From the NCBI RefSeq assembly GCF_014218355.1, contig NZ_AP023368.1, positions 4,341,501-4,405,500 of the forward strand: 64,000 bases of DNA, in the 5' to 3' direction. The DNA is from Anaerocolumna chitinilytica (GTDB lineage: Bacteria > Bacillota > Clostridia > Lachnospirales > Lachnospiraceae). Shown here piece by piece: positions 17,816 through 27,512 of the stretch (its first letter is position 1; every line of letters begins with the position of its first letter). A model generated the notes under the pieces. That model searched no databases and was not told the origin of the DNA. It saw nothing but the letters and a program-made list of their open reading frames with translations. Position numbers and translations under genes: made by a program.

Positions 17816-18642
17816 ACGAAGACCTCCTCCTTTGCAAGCTCTGTGTCCTTTGACCCAAAGGTAAGGCGGTATCTTGCATCCAGCATAACTCCCTGCCAGA
17901 TGGATTCTTCGTAAACACTAATTAACCGAATAGACTCTCTCACCGCAGTAACATAAAGCCTTCTAAGCTTTTCTGTACTGTCTTCACAATTGGGGTTGGG
18001 TTTAAAATTCACCATTAGCCCATGCATCTCTTTGTAATTTCCCGTGACCGCAAGAATCCCATTTATAAGCAGACGTTTCCCCTTATGAGGCGCTATCAGC
18101 AATTTATTGAACTTGATCATGGATTCCAGTGCTTCTCTTACTTCTTCTTTGGTAATTCCGGGGAAAAACTCTGCAATAATTTCTGAGTTTTTCTCAGATG
18201 GAATAATGTGATCCGTAAGGGATTTATGAATCGGCTCAAACCCATCCCTTACCATTAAATCCCTGTCACATTCCACCTCAATCTCCGTATGGCTTACACC
18301 GCTTTTTTCAATCTTTTCATCAATATAGCCATGGCACTCACTATCCAGAACAAAGTGGCAGATAAAGCCGTATACATAGGCTAAGTAAGCTCCGCTTCCG
18401 TATTTGTTGACAATTAATCTGCCGGCATGCTCAAAGAATTTCTTTGCCGGTTCATCATGCATGCCAAATCCAGTCCCGTTCACATAATTTGCAAAAAAAG
18501 GTTTGTAATAAAACAAAATGTCCGGTCCATGTAGGCCAATATTATACAGTTCTTTATTATTCTCTATTATTTCTTTTATCGAAGCGGGCAGTTCTTTCGC
18601 TACTTCCTGCCCTAATCTGTAATGTGCATAGGTTGATGGCAT
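17812..18642 (-). CDS. Zinc-dependent phospholipase C-like protein
   Basis: 276 residues matching the zinc-dependent phospholipase C domain family. Conserved metal-site candidates are His7 in 'TYAHYRLG', 'GLHGPDIL', 'ICHFVLDSECHGYID' and 'SHTEIEVECDRDLM'. There is no signal peptide, so unlike the clostridial secreted toxins it is probably cytoplasmic, as in many Lachnospiraceae homologues of unknown substrate. A GGAGG site for ATG 18642 lies in a long hairpin (see 18653-18710), so translation or transcription may be controlled there. It precedes and overlaps the UMF1 transporter gene. Confidence 0.85.
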   Translation of the reverse strand: MPSTYAHYRLGQEVAKELPASIKEIIENNKELYNIGLHGPDILFYYKPFFANYVNGTGFGMHDEPAKKFFEHAGRLIVNKYGSGAYLAYVYGFICHFVLDSECHGYIDEKIEKSGVSHTEIEVECDRDLMVRDGFEPIHKSLTDHIIPSEKNSEIIAEFFPGITKEEVREALESMIKFNKLLIAPHKGKRLLINGILAVTGNYKEMHGLMVNFKPNPNCEDSTEKLRRLYVTAVRESIRLISVYEESIWQGVMLDARYRLTFGSKDTELAKEEVFV

Positions 18643-18652
18643 AACTTTATAA

Positions 18653-18710
18653 CCTCCTATCAGTTAAACTTAACTCTGTTTCTGTCTGTTAAGTTAAACT
18701 TTATAGGAGG
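18653..18710. promoter_or_regulatory. Long palindrome with a Shine-Dalgarno sequence in each arm
   Basis: Inner arms AGTTAAACTTAAC (18662-18674) and its exact complement (18688-18700) are flanked by CCTCCTAT (18653-18660) and ATAGGAGG (18703-18710), also complementary. This gives 21 paired bases with a small bulge and a 13-nt loop. On the minus strand the ATAGGAGG that serves ATG 18642 is the 3' arm, so folding would hide the ribosome site. It may be an RNA switch or a DNA operator. Confidence 0.65.
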
Positions 18711-18766
18711 GATGTTAAATCTGTCATCGGCCTTATGAAAAGTAGAGGTAAAAATTGTATTAATTA

Positions 18767-19054
18767 TTACACAGATTTATTGCTATCTTCTGTACTCGCT
18801 CTTTTTAACTTATATGTAATTACTACTATTGCATTATAAATAAGCTGTGCTATTGCTACCATAAGAGGTAAATTCATAATCTTATATGTTTCATTATTGG
18901 TATACACTTTTATAATAAAAAAACTAAAGTCTATATTCTTAGCAAAACTGGGGTCTAGCATTATGAGTGATAAAATACTCTGTACACTTATAAAGACTTT
19001 CAAGCTTGCACTTATTAAAGAAATCGTAAATATGATATTCATTCCGATTACCAA
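18767..19054 (-). CDS. Small membrane protein, unknown
   Basis: Open frame of 95 residues with hydrophobic stretches at about 3-32 and 60-82, and a basic tail 'KLKRASTEDSNKSV'. The frame opens at TTG 19054, but an ATG at 19042 ('MNIIFT') is an alternative start; neither has a good ribosome site. It follows the RHS toxin locus and its terminator on the same strand and is strongly AT-rich like that region. It may be an orphan gene of the toxin island, a second immunity protein, or not expressed. No family recognised. Confidence 0.42.
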   Translation of the reverse strand: MVIGMNIIFTISLISASLKVFISVQSILSLIMLDPSFAKNIDFSFFIIKVYTNNETYKIMNLPLMVAIAQLIYNAIVVITYKLKRASTEDSNKSV

Positions 19055-19256
19055 TCTATAAAATTGATCTATATATTTATTTATGAATTAAATGCTTATC
19101 TCCAGTTTGATTATATCAAATAATTAGATTAAATTTCCAGTCTCCTATACATTTTCTAACAAAAATCGGATATTAAATTTATTCTGGTAGAGTTGACATT
19201 TCATAAAAAATACGATGAACATATTTTCTTACATTGCAGAGAATAAAGCATAAAAA

Positions 19257-19292
19257 AGACTGTGTCATTCTATTTTTATAATGACACAGTCT
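19257..19292 (-). terminator. Terminator of the RHS toxin-immunity unit
   Basis: Arms 19257-19269 and 19280-19292 are exactly complementary over 13 bases; the minus strand continues TTTTTTATG. It lies 108 bases past the stop of the candidate immunity gene. Confidence 0.8.
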
Positions 19293-19399
19293 AAAAGTTT
19301 ACTTATCTAGATAACTTTTCGATTAATAGTAAACTAGCTCTGATATTATTTTGGACAGTTATTACTGCAGTCCGGAATAAGGAAATAACAATAATGTGA

Positions 19400-19690
19400 C
19401 TAATGCTTGGAGCCCATATTAAGTTCACTATAAACTTTTTCTACTGCATTCCTTACATCACATTCAGATTTATATACCTTAGGATACATGTTTAAATCCT
19501 CTTCAAATTCGCTATATCTACTTGTGACATCATTTAGTCCATCAAATACTATTTCTTCAATATCATTAAGCCCGGCACGATATCTTTCATTACAATAAAT
19601 AACAGTAAATTCTTCACAAAAAGTTTTTGTTATATAATTACCCTTTTTATATTCTCTAATTAGATAGTACAGTTGATCCCTTATATCCAT
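19400..19690 (-). CDS. Candidate immunity protein for the RHS toxin
   Basis: 96 residues, acidic, all-helical by eye, no signal peptide. It begins 23 bases after the stop of the RHS toxin gene on the same strand, with an AGGAGAAG site, which is the classical position of an immunity gene. The layout 'LNDIEEIVFDGLNDVTSRYSEFEEDL' followed by 'VRNAVEKVYSELN' recalls colicin D-type immunity proteins, a known family of small helical inhibitors of tRNA nucleases, but this likeness is by memory and weak. It would act in the cytoplasm by binding the toxin tip of neighbouring or incoming RHS protein. Confidence 0.62.
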   Translation of the reverse strand: MDIRDQLYYLIREYKKGNYITKTFCEEFTVIYCNERYRAGLNDIEEIVFDGLNDVTSRYSEFEEDLNMYPKVYKSECDVRNAVEKVYSELNMGSKH

Positions 19691-19713
19691 AATACTTCTC
19701 CTAACCTTATAAA

Positions 19714-22700
19714 TTATTTATAGACGAAATGCAGTATTGTGTTAGTTACTCTATCATATAACACTTCTAAAGTATATGCTTTCCCATTTTTCCATATTTG
19801 CATATAATACATTATCGCTCTTGTTCCTTGAGGGTCTGGTTTTGCAATACCGTTTTTAATACATTCTATTAGTGTACTTACTGGAACATATCTCCCTGTC
19901 TGTTGCATTCTTGCAGCAGTAGTCGCTGTAAAATTAACTCCCTTATTAAGGGCATTATAATATCCCACTGCGGATAATATCCACTTAGGTAATTTTAGTG
20001 CCACAGCAGAATTTGCAATAAGAAAGTCATTTACAATTGATGCAATTGTTGGACCAGCAAACCATCCTATAACTGCTCCACCGGCTGTTACTCCAACTCG
20101 AATTGCCCAATATTTCGCTCCTGAATAATATCCAAGTTTTTTTGCTACATAACTACCAAAAAACCATCCTGCTACAGCCCCAATTGTAGCACATATAGCT
20201 TGAATCGCTAAATGTCCATCTGGATCCGAAAAATTTATAGGATTATTATCACAATAAACATACATATTATGTGGCAACAATTTTCCTGTATTACCAAATA
20301 ATCCATCCGCATTAATAAACCTACCCAATTCAGAATTATAATACCTACTCTGCAAATAATATAACCCAGTTTCATCATCATAATAATACCCTCTATACCT
20401 CAACGAATTCAGCTTACCAATATTACTATCACTGGTTACTTCATTTCCTGCACCATCCTTAATAGAAAATATCTTTCCCCAGGAATCATAGGTATATGCT
20501 GCCTGTAAGTCTCCGGCTTCATTATAAATCTGCGTTACATCTCCACGAGTATTCATCACCACATAATAGTTCTTGACTATTCTGCCTGCCTCTACAGTAC
20601 GTAAACCTTTTAAAACTCCATTCGCATCATAAAGATAATGAACCTCCGTATCACCTTTCTTCTCATATTGAAGCTGCCCGTCTAAATATTGATAAGTAGT
20701 CTTGACACCATTCACAGTCTTTGCAGCTCTTAATCCATCCGCATCATAGGTATAAGAAGCTTCCACACCATTTCCGTTAAGAGTGGTAAGTTCTCTTCCG
20801 TTACTCCAAGTCAAGGTATACCCGTTGTAAGTTAAAGGATTTCCAATCTCATCGTATGTGATAGGCTGTCCGTTATAGGCTGTCAGCTTATCCTTCCAGT
20901 TATTATCACCATACTCATAAGAAATGGTGTTAACCACTGTGGCACTGCTTAAGTCCTCACTGGTATTATAGGCATATTCCTTGATATTGCTGATGTTTCC
21001 TCCCTGGTCATAATTATATACCCTGGTGAGATCCTGCTTCTTATCATCCTCCCGTATTAATTGACTCAACTGATCATAATGATAGATATTAATAACATCA
21101 TAAGTACCGTCTGCAAGCTCTTCAGAAATTGACTGGATGTTTCCGAGCTTATCATAGTTATACTGATACCCGGTATCACCTACTGTTTCCTGGTATATTT
21201 TTGTTGTTTGAAGGCTAATCTGCCCGGGGGTACGTGAAGATGTATAGTACTTATAATTCACACTTAAAGGTTTGGCCGTATTAATATCATACTTTGTCAG
21301 CCTGTTCAACCCATCATAAGTATAGGAAACCGTTTTTCCGGAGGGCATTATGAAGGAAGACAGCCGATTGTCCGTAAGATAAGCATATAAGCTTACCAGT
21401 GTCTGACTTCCTGCTTTATTAATAAATTTGCTTACATTGCCATTGTCATCATATCCATACTCTGTTAAGTAGGCATTCCGATTGGAAGAGGAAGGTTTGC
21501 TTGTATCGGTTACTTCCTGGCGGATTAACCGGTCGCCAAAATCATATTCATAATTATACAACAGATGATTTTGTAAATCCTCCTGCTTTATGATACTACC
21601 TGAATTATCAGAATACCAATGATATCTGTCATTTCCATTTACTTTTTCATTTGCAATGTTACCATACGTATCATATTCAAAAGTATTGGAACCACCATTC
21701 TTATAATTTACCCCAGTCAGGCTGCCGTTATTATTCTGATAGTTGTATTGTACCAGATTCTGACTTCCCGCATCAACTGATTTCATATTCCCAAAGGTAT
21801 CATATACAAATTGGTAAGCAAAGTTATTATGTGTTATGGTATCCAACATACCATTTAAATAAGTATAGGTGTTTGATACCGGTGTATCTCCCGCCATTCC
21901 CTGAACACTTAACAGATTATCATTGTTTGGATCATAAGTATAATTGGTAGTGTTACCATTTTCATCGGTTACTGTTTGTAAAAGCCCTTTATCTTCATTG
22001 TAGGTATAGGCAGTCGTAAACCCGTCCTGATCGCTCTCAGAAGCCTGAAAGTTTCCACTGGCAGTATAAGTATAATCCGACTGAATCTGCATCGTGTTAT
22101 CTTTATCCGTAATTGTAAACTTAGTTGGATTCCCTCCTGCATAGGAATAGTTATACTGAATTCCTGATTGGGTATTGGAACTTGTTACGTTATGGCTATT
22201 ATCATAATTATAGCTGGTTGTATTACTGTTATTTGGATTTTCGCCACTGGTTACAGACTTCAGATCATTCTTAGAATAGGTCATGCCCGTTGTCTCAGAA
22301 GCATGGTCTGTTACATGGGCCAGGTTACCATTCTCCCAGGTGTATTCAGCGGAATTATCCTTTGTTATGGAAAAATTATCAAAGTACGCAGCATTTGCCT
22401 GATTGTCATATCTGGGGTATATGCTAATAGAAACAGGGGTCCTCGTAACACTAACATCACCATCATTCAGATCAATAAAAGAAGCTCCATACTGCCATAA
22501 TGTAATATCCGGTGTAAATTCAACCGGAGTCTTCCATATATACGTTCCATCACTGTACGTAACTTTAATGGAGATTTTAAATCTTCTGTCTACGATGGAC
22601 TCTGCTCCCTTTATAAACTCCGGTATGGAATATGCTTTTGCCCAGCCGCTTACAATATAAGCATCTTTTTCTGTTCCGGATACGGCTACTTCCTGACTAA

Positions 22701-25700
22701 GATACTTGCTCTTATTCTTTTCACCGGAAATCTTATAGCCTACCATTCCCTCTGTGCAATATTTTCTATTGCTTTCAGAATCTGCTATGATTGCCTTGTC
22801 TAAATCCACACTCAGGTTACTTGTAGTATACCCATACAGAGGATTGGAATTTTCAAAACTGGAATTCTCCAGAAAATTGTAGGAGTTTGCCACGTTTCCT
22901 TCTTCCAACTGAAGTGCATCAAAATATGCATTGCCGTTGGTTCCTTTTTGAAGCAGGTTGACAGAGGTCTTGACGGCATTATCCGGTACTTTAAAAGTAA
23001 CATTTACCCTGCGCCAGCCATTGTTAATATCCTTATCCGTATCGGATGTGATATAGTCCGAATAAAAGGACTGGCTGGAACCATCTGCAAAATAGCAGTA
23101 AACTAAAAGTGCGGCACCATATGTCCCCGGTATTAAAGTTGTTTCTCCTACCGTCCGGATATATCCGGAGAAGGTGTAAGTCTTTCCGGGGACTACCGCA
23201 GTGTTCGTTAACATCTGGCGCAATCTGACATTACTGCCCGTAGTGGCAGAAGCTACTCCTATTTTAAGGGATTTGCTTCCTGCATAATGATAAAAGGTGG
23301 AGTTTGCAATGGTTTCCGTACTGTCGCCGGTTTTGATGGTCTCCCAATTTGCAAGACTTTCTCCGTTATGATTTAACAACAGGTTACTTACATTTGCTCC
23401 GATACTGGTATTATCTATAACCCGGTTTGCATTCCTGATATTGGAATTATCACTGTTAACGGTCTCATAATTTGCCAAAGAAGCCCCCAACTGCTGGAAG
23501 CCGGTTTTTGCATAAGTAGAAGTCAACCGTCCGAAATTATCAAACTGATATGTTGTAATTACATCGTCTGCATCTCCATAGATGCTGTTCACTCCACTGG
23601 AATTTACCTTGGTAGTATTATAATCATTGTAAGTGAATCCCAATTTCTGTCCGTCTGTTCTGGCTCCGGAATCCTTCGCTACAGAAAATTCCTGTATATA
23701 AGATACACGCCTTCCCTTTTCTTTGGGAAGATAGGTGTATTCCAATCCGTATCCACTGGAATCAGTTATTTTTGTTAGGATTTTGTCGTCATAAGTAAAG
23801 GTCTGGATACTTTCATCCGGTCTTGTAACCTGGGTCAATCGTCCCTGCTCTGTTTTATACTTTGTCATACGACCGGAAGGGTCAGTCATACCTGTAATTT
23901 TAAAGTCACTGCTATATGTTATTGTAACGCTTTTACCTGCGCCGTCTGTAACAGAGGTAATAACTCCATCTGTATAATTAACGGTCATGGTATTACCATT
24001 TGCATCCTTAATAGAAATCAAGTTACCATCGCTGCCAAAGGACATGACTGCATCTGCACTGTCTGCTATTTCATAGCCCGAACTTAATTTCTTCATGGTA
24101 AGTCCAAGTCCGTCTTCATCAACCAGCACAGTTTTTCCATCCAGCGTAACTTTTGCAAAATAGTGTTCCGTTCCATCTTCATCTGTATATACATACGGAT
24201 AATTCGTATGTGCATCGTCAGTCAGTCCATATTCACTGGAATCTTTCACATATTGCTGTACATTCAACTTCCAGCCAAAACCGCTCACCAGCTTTGTATT
24301 ATTAAATCTCGGAATTGCAGAATTACTGATATTATAAACCGGATATACGGATATCGGCATCTTCAACCCACTTGTTTGCACACCCTCCTGTTCAAACACC
24401 ATATTTCCCGTGTAATTATTCACATAAGCAGTTCCAGTGTCTCCTGCATTTAAGCTTGTATAGGAGTAATAATTTTCTAATCCTTTACTATTTCGATAGG
24501 TCAATACCAGCATAGGGTATGCGCTTGTATTCTGATTGTCTTCCATGTAATAGCTGGCATTAATTCCAACCTCTGTATTACTTCCGGAATCCTTTTCAGC
24601 CTGAATCATAATTCCAAAATTCGTGCTGTCACTGCTGTCACTGTCATACCATGCCTTGGCAGCCTTTGTAATATCAAAATATTTTTCTACTGTTTTCCCT
24701 TTATCCTTTGTGCTGATATAGTTATAATCTACCTCATTGGAATCCGTATTTGGCTTTGTATTCCAGGTCACTTTACTGACATCCCAGTTCTCCGTAATCC
24801 GGTAAGCATTTACCGGCATATCCGGGATGGTAGTCGTATAAGAACTTAACTTATATTGCTTCAGATCCAGATAAGCAGAATTAACAATATCTCCTTCATT
24901 TAATTCCGGTAACTGAATCTTCATCAGTGTGCGGCAGGCATCATAGGCATAGGTATCAACTCCTACCAGCGTGCTTCCATAGGTGCTGTAATTTGAAGCC
25001 GGTGTTCTCGATGCAATAAAAGTTGAATCTATAACCCCATTTTTCTGATTACTGATAATAGGATCAATTGTTACCGGATACTTTGTTTCTTTTCCATTTA
25101 TCCAATTGCTGTCAGCGGTGATTTTAAGCTGATATTCGCCTGCTGTATTGGTCAACGTATAAGTTACAGCATTGGATATCCTGTTATTAGCATCATACAT
25201 ATAAGGTGCCGGTATCACGTAAACTACTTCGCCTGTAGCCGTATCGTAAGCTGTAATTTCATTGTTTTTCAACTTAAGTTCCAGATTCTTTGCATCGATA
25301 TGAAAAATATATTCATATGTATTTTGCTCTTTGTTGACTATGATGTTTTCCTTAAGTCCGGAACCTGTTACCTTATATTCAATATCCGTTGCGGTGTTAT
25401 CAGTAATACCGTCATACAAAACAGTATCACTGACTGCTTCCGGAACCTGAATATCCTCGTAATCTGCTATTTTACTGTCTGTATTATTTACTGATAAATC
25501 ATTATTCTGCTCTTTTACAACCCCTTCCAGGTTTTCAGAAGATTTTTCCTTTGTATCCAGATTAAATTCTAATACATGATTGTCCTTTTCCATTCTAACC
25601 AGACTATCTTCTTCTGTATTGGCGGCAATTTTTACGGAAGATTCTCCTGCTCCATTGGTATAGCCTGTGAAATCGTCACCATTTTGTGCCTTTTCCAAAG

Positions 25701-26034
25701 TCAAGGTGTTATCAATATCCTTCCAGGCTCCGTCCTCATAATAATGAACCGGCTCTGAATACACTACAGCCTGAATTGTATGGTCGCTCATAAGAAATTG
25801 TTTTATATATTCTGATCTTTCACTCTCTATTTCCCCAAGAACTTCAGGTGGTGCTGCATTCTGCTCACCTATACTCGAATTTTCATCTGTAATTTCTTCC
25901 AAACCTGCAGTATTATCCACATTATCGGATGTACCTGTGCTTTCTTTCGCATATGCCTCCATGGGCAGTACTCCTATAAGTAGCGCTGTTATTAGCACCC
26001 AAGCACAGAACTTTCTCAAATCCCTTTTTTTCAT
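19714..26034 (-). CDS. Secreted RHS/YD-repeat polymorphic toxin (WapA-like)
   Basis: 2106 residues from ATG 26034. That start has GGGAG six bases upstream and gives a clean signal peptide 'MKKRDLRKFCAWVLITALLI...EAYAKE'; the frame extends 11 codons further into a hairpin. Domains in order: signal peptide, a beta-rich region with a DNRLRE-type domain (about 330-520), carbohydrate-binding-like segments (about 900-1200), many YD repeats ('YTYDGLNRLTKY' type), then the RHS-associated core 'LYYLQSRYYNSELGRF' ending at 'DPDGH'. After the core a glycine-rich hydrophobic stretch leads to a C-terminal tip of about 70 residues containing 'PDPQGTRAIMYYMQI' and ending 'ILHFVYK'. The tip resembles BECR-fold ribonuclease toxins, an inference. 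Role: contact-dependent or secreted antibacterial competition. Confidence 0.9.
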   Translation of the reverse strand: MKKRDLRKFCAWVLITALLIGVLPMEAYAKESTGTSDNVDNTAGLEEITDENSSIGEQNAAPPEVLGEIESERSEYIKQFLMSDHTIQAVVYSEPVHYYEDGAWKDIDNTLTLEKAQNGDDFTGYTNGAGESSVKIAANTEEDSLVRMEKDNHVLEFNLDTKEKSSENLEGVVKEQNNDLSVNNTDSKIADYEDIQVPEAVSDTVLYDGITDNTATDIEYKVTGSGLKENIIVNKEQNTYEYIFHIDAKNLELKLKNNEITAYDTATGEVVYVIPAPYMYDANNRISNAVTYTLTNTAGEYQLKITADSNWINGKETKYPVTIDPIISNQKNGVIDSTFIASRTPASNYSTYGSTLVGVDTYAYDACRTLMKIQLPELNEGDIVNSAYLDLKQYKLSSYTTTIPDMPVNAYRITENWDVSKVTWNTKPNTDSNEVDYNYISTKDKGKTVEKYFDITKAAKAWYDSDSSDSTNFGIMIQAEKDSGSNTEVGINASYYMEDNQNTSAYPMLVLTYRNSKGLENYYSYTSLNAGDTGTAYVNNYTGNMVFEQEGVQTSGLKMPISVYPVYNISNSAIPRFNNTKLVSGFGWKLNVQQYVKDSSEYGLTDDAHTNYPYVYTDEDGTEHYFAKVTLDGKTVLVDEDGLGLTMKKLSSGYEIADSADAVMSFGSDGNLISIKDANGNTMTVNYTDGVITSVTDGAGKSVTITYSSDFKITGMTDPSGRMTKYKTEQGRLTQVTRPDESIQTFTYDDKILTKITDSSGYGLEYTYLPKEKGRRVSYIQEFSVAKDSGARTDGQKLGFTYNDYNTTKVNSSGVNSIYGDADDVITTYQFDNFGRLTSTYAKTGFQQLGASLANYETVNSDNSNIRNANRVIDNTSIGANVSNLLLNHNGESLANWETIKTGDSTETIANSTFYHYAGSKSLKIGVASATTGSNVRLRQMLTNTAVVPGKTYTFSGYIRTVGETTLIPGTYGAALLVYCYFADGSSQSFYSDYITSDTDKDINNGWRRVNVTFKVPDNAVKTSVNLLQKGTNGNAYFDALQLEEGNVANSYNFLENSSFENSNPLYGYTTSNLSVDLDKAIIADSESNRKYCTEGMVGYKISGEKNKSKYLSQEVAVSGTEKDAYIVSGWAKAYSIPEFIKGAESIVDRRFKISIKVTYSDGTYIWKTPVEFTPDITLWQYGASFIDLNDGDVSVTRTPVSISIYPRYDNQANAAYFDNFSITKDNSAEYTWENGNLAHVTDHASETTGMTYSKNDLKSVTSGENPNNSNTTSYNYDNSHNVTSSNTQSGIQYNYSYAGGNPTKFTITDKDNTMQIQSDYTYTASGNFQASESDQDGFTTAYTYNEDKGLLQTVTDENGNTTNYTYDPNNDNLLSVQGMAGDTPVSNTYTYLNGMLDTITHNNFAYQFVYDTFGNMKSVDAGSQNLVQYNYQNNNGSLTGVNYKNGGSNTFEYDTYGNIANEKVNGNDRYHWYSDNSGSIIKQEDLQNHLLYNYEYDFGDRLIRQEVTDTSKPSSSNRNAYLTEYGYDDNGNVSKFINKAGSQTLVSLYAYLTDNRLSSFIMPSGKTVSYTYDGLNRLTKYDINTAKPLSVNYKYYTSSRTPGQISLQTTKIYQETVGDTGYQYNYDKLGNIQSISEELADGTYDVINIYHYDQLSQLIREDDKKQDLTRVYNYDQGGNISNIKEYAYNTSEDLSSATVVNTISYEYGDNNWKDKLTAYNGQPITYDEIGNPLTYNGYTLTWSNGRELTTLNGNGVEASYTYDADGLRAAKTVNGVKTTYQYLDGQLQYEKKGDTEVHYLYDANGVLKGLRTVEAGRIVKNYYVVMNTRGDVTQIYNEAGDLQAAYTYDSWGKIFSIKDGAGNEVTSDSNIGKLNSLRYRGYYYDDETGLYYLQSRYYNSELGRFINADGLFGNTGKLLPHNMYVYCDNNPINFSDPDGHLAIQAICATIGAVAGWFFGSYVAKKLGYYSGAKYWAIRVGVTAGGAVIGWFAGPTIASIVNDFLIANSAVALKLPKWILSAVGYYNALNKGVNFTATTAARMQQTGRYVPVSTLIECIKNGIAKPDPQGTRAIMYYMQIWKNGKAYTLEVLYDRVTNTILHFVYK

Positions 26035-26048
26035 CTTTGGCTCCCATC

Positions 26049-26104
26049 TGCGTGCTTTAGCACGCATACAAAATCAGGGGGAGTGAAAGATTTATATTTC
26101 ACTC
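26049..26104 (-). promoter_or_regulatory. Two hairpins in the RHS toxin leader
   Basis: TGCGTGCT/AGCACGCA (26049-26066) is a perfect 8-bp stem with a two-base loop, ending just upstream of the GGGAG ribosome site. GAGTGAAA/TTTCACTC (26081-26104) is a second 8-bp stem. Both would be in the toxin mRNA leader and could tune translation or stability. Confidence 0.45.
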
Positions 26105-26259
26105 TTTCCCTCTTCTGTCTTATTTATTTTTCTCTATATCAAGCCCTACAAGGGCAAGACAAGTTTATAGGAAAAATTAGATATTTACATTAGAGGTTTG
26201 ATGGATACCTAGATAGGTCCTGACATATTTACAAATCCCTTCCAGTTTCCAGGAGTAAT

Positions 26260-26296
26260 AAAAATGGCTCTGTACAGATGGTACAGAGCCATTTTT
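26260..26296. terminator. Perfect 16-bp terminator hairpin after the GNAT gene
   Basis: Arms 26260-26275 and 26281-26296 are exactly complementary around a five-base loop, with A5 on one side and T5 on the other. It ends the leftward acetyltransferase transcript before the toxin promoter region. Confidence 0.88.
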
Positions 26297-26313
26297 GTTC
26301 TAATATTTTCTTT

Positions 26314-26772
26314 TTACACAATCCCCATTACATAAATCTGACAAGGATTCCATTCATCCCATAAGGTCGGGAAACATTCAAATTCTTTGAATCCTAATCC
26401 TTTATAGAATTGAATCGTTCTGTCGTACTCGTCATAATGACCTTCTTGCACTGTCTTCACCTGTATAAAGGAATATCCATGTTCTTTTGCATAGGCATAG
26501 AACGCCTCAAATAACTTCCTGCCATAGCCGTTTTGATGTACTGCTTTTAATACACCCATTACATATACTTCAGCCGTATGCTTACTGGTTTCCTTTAAAA
26601 CAATGAACCCTTTTGCTGAATCCTCTTCTATTACCGCCCAAAAAGGCAATTCTTTACTATGTTTAATATACTCCGCGGTGCTATCCGGTAATCCGAACCA
26701 TTCCGGTAAATCTGATAAGATTGCAGCAGCGATAAATTCCTTTTGCTCTTTCTCTTCGATAAAACGAACCAT
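26314..26772 (-). CDS. GNAT-family N-acetyltransferase
   Basis: 152 residues with one GNAT fold. The acetyl-CoA-binding loop is 'AVHQNGYGRKLFEAFYAYA' (about 93-111, a Q/RxxGxG/A variant), preceded by the beta strand 'HTAEVYVMGVLK' and followed by 'YDRTIQFYKGLGFKEFE', the usual final motif. AAGGAG lies nine bases before ATG 26772. It follows another GNAT gene by 45 bases on the same strand and both may be one transcript. The acceptor substrate is unknown. Confidence 0.86.
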   Translation of the reverse strand: MVRFIEEKEQKEFIAAAILSDLPEWFGLPDSTAEYIKHSKELPFWAVIEEDSAKGFIVLKETSKHTAEVYVMGVLKAVHQNGYGRKLFEAFYAYAKEHGYSFIQVKTVQEGHYDEYDRTIQFYKGLGFKEFECFPTLWDEWNPCQIYVMGIV

Positions 26773-26817
26773 CCACTTTCTCCTTACTATATATGATTTA
26801 TCATCTGAAACTGGTTC

Positions 26818-27345
26818 TTAAAGCTGACTGATAAAGTTCTTTTTCTGCAATTCGTAATCAATGGCTGTCTGCCATTCATTTAGCTGGTTCTTCCAGGCAT
26901 TCTCTCTTGTGCTTATTCTTTGAAAACCCAGTTTCTCATAAACATGCTGTGCCCGTTTATTGTCAGCATTCGTATCCAGTACGATTTTGTCATATCCATA
27001 TTCCGTAAAAAGTGTATGAATCAGCATGGATAGCAACCTTTTTCCATATCCCTTTTCCTGTCTTGAAATATCGCAGATCTTAATACCTATTTCAGCAGTA
27101 CCATTTCCCAGGCTCCGGTAATTCATTTCACCGATCGGTAAGGCATCCGCTTCCATCATCAAAAGCCTGTCTGCATCACTGCTTCTTTTCCTTATTACTT
27201 GGCATACTTCCTCCCCGGTAATTCCCAAGCCATTCGGAAAACCAGCATGAGCCATAACCCTGCCGTCATTCCACCACTGTCTGAGAAGGGAAGCATCCTC
27301 CACCTTTGCGTCTCTGATTAATAAGTTGTCGTTATGTATTCGCAT
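26818..27345 (-). CDS. GNAT-family N-acetyltransferase (RimJ/RimL-like)
   Basis: 175 residues. N-terminal 'NLLIRDAKVEDASLLRQWWND' and the W-rich start are typical of the RimJ/RimL/SpeG group. The acetyl-CoA motif is 'RQEKGYGKRLLSMLIHTLF' (about 114-132) and the C-terminal motif 'NKRAQHVYEKLGFQRISTRE' (about 147-166). Substrates of such proteins include ribosomal protein N-termini, spermidine and antibiotics; none can be selected here. The ribosome site before ATG 27345 (GGGAAA) is weak. Confidence 0.84.
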   Translation of the reverse strand: MRIHNDNLLIRDAKVEDASLLRQWWNDGRVMAHAGFPNGLGITGEEVCQVIRKRSSDADRLLMMEADALPIGEMNYRSLGNGTAEIGIKICDISRQEKGYGKRLLSMLIHTLFTEYGYDKIVLDTNADNKRAQHVYEKLGFQRISTRENAWKNQLNEWQTAIDYELQKKNFISQL

Positions 27346-27512
27346 TTTATTTTCCCGACTTTATTGATAAATTATAGTTTGTCTTTCGTAACAATATTCC
27401 GTCACGGAGGTTTATAAAAAGCTTAACACAACTTCTTTCCTGCATAAAAGGAAACTTTAATTATAATAAAAGATTACATTCAAACCCTAACTTACTAAAA
27501 GATATATAATAC

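Noticed and set aside
18712..18738. Rightward mini-gene after the ATAGGAGG at 18703-18710.
   Set aside because: The frame from ATG 18712 ends after eight codons, so the site probably exists only as the mirror arm of the palindrome.
21651..22660. Several rightward frames of 85-110 residues inside the RHS gene.
   Set aside because: They lie antisense to a long, clearly coding gene, have no ribosome sites and have low-complexity composition typical of shadows.
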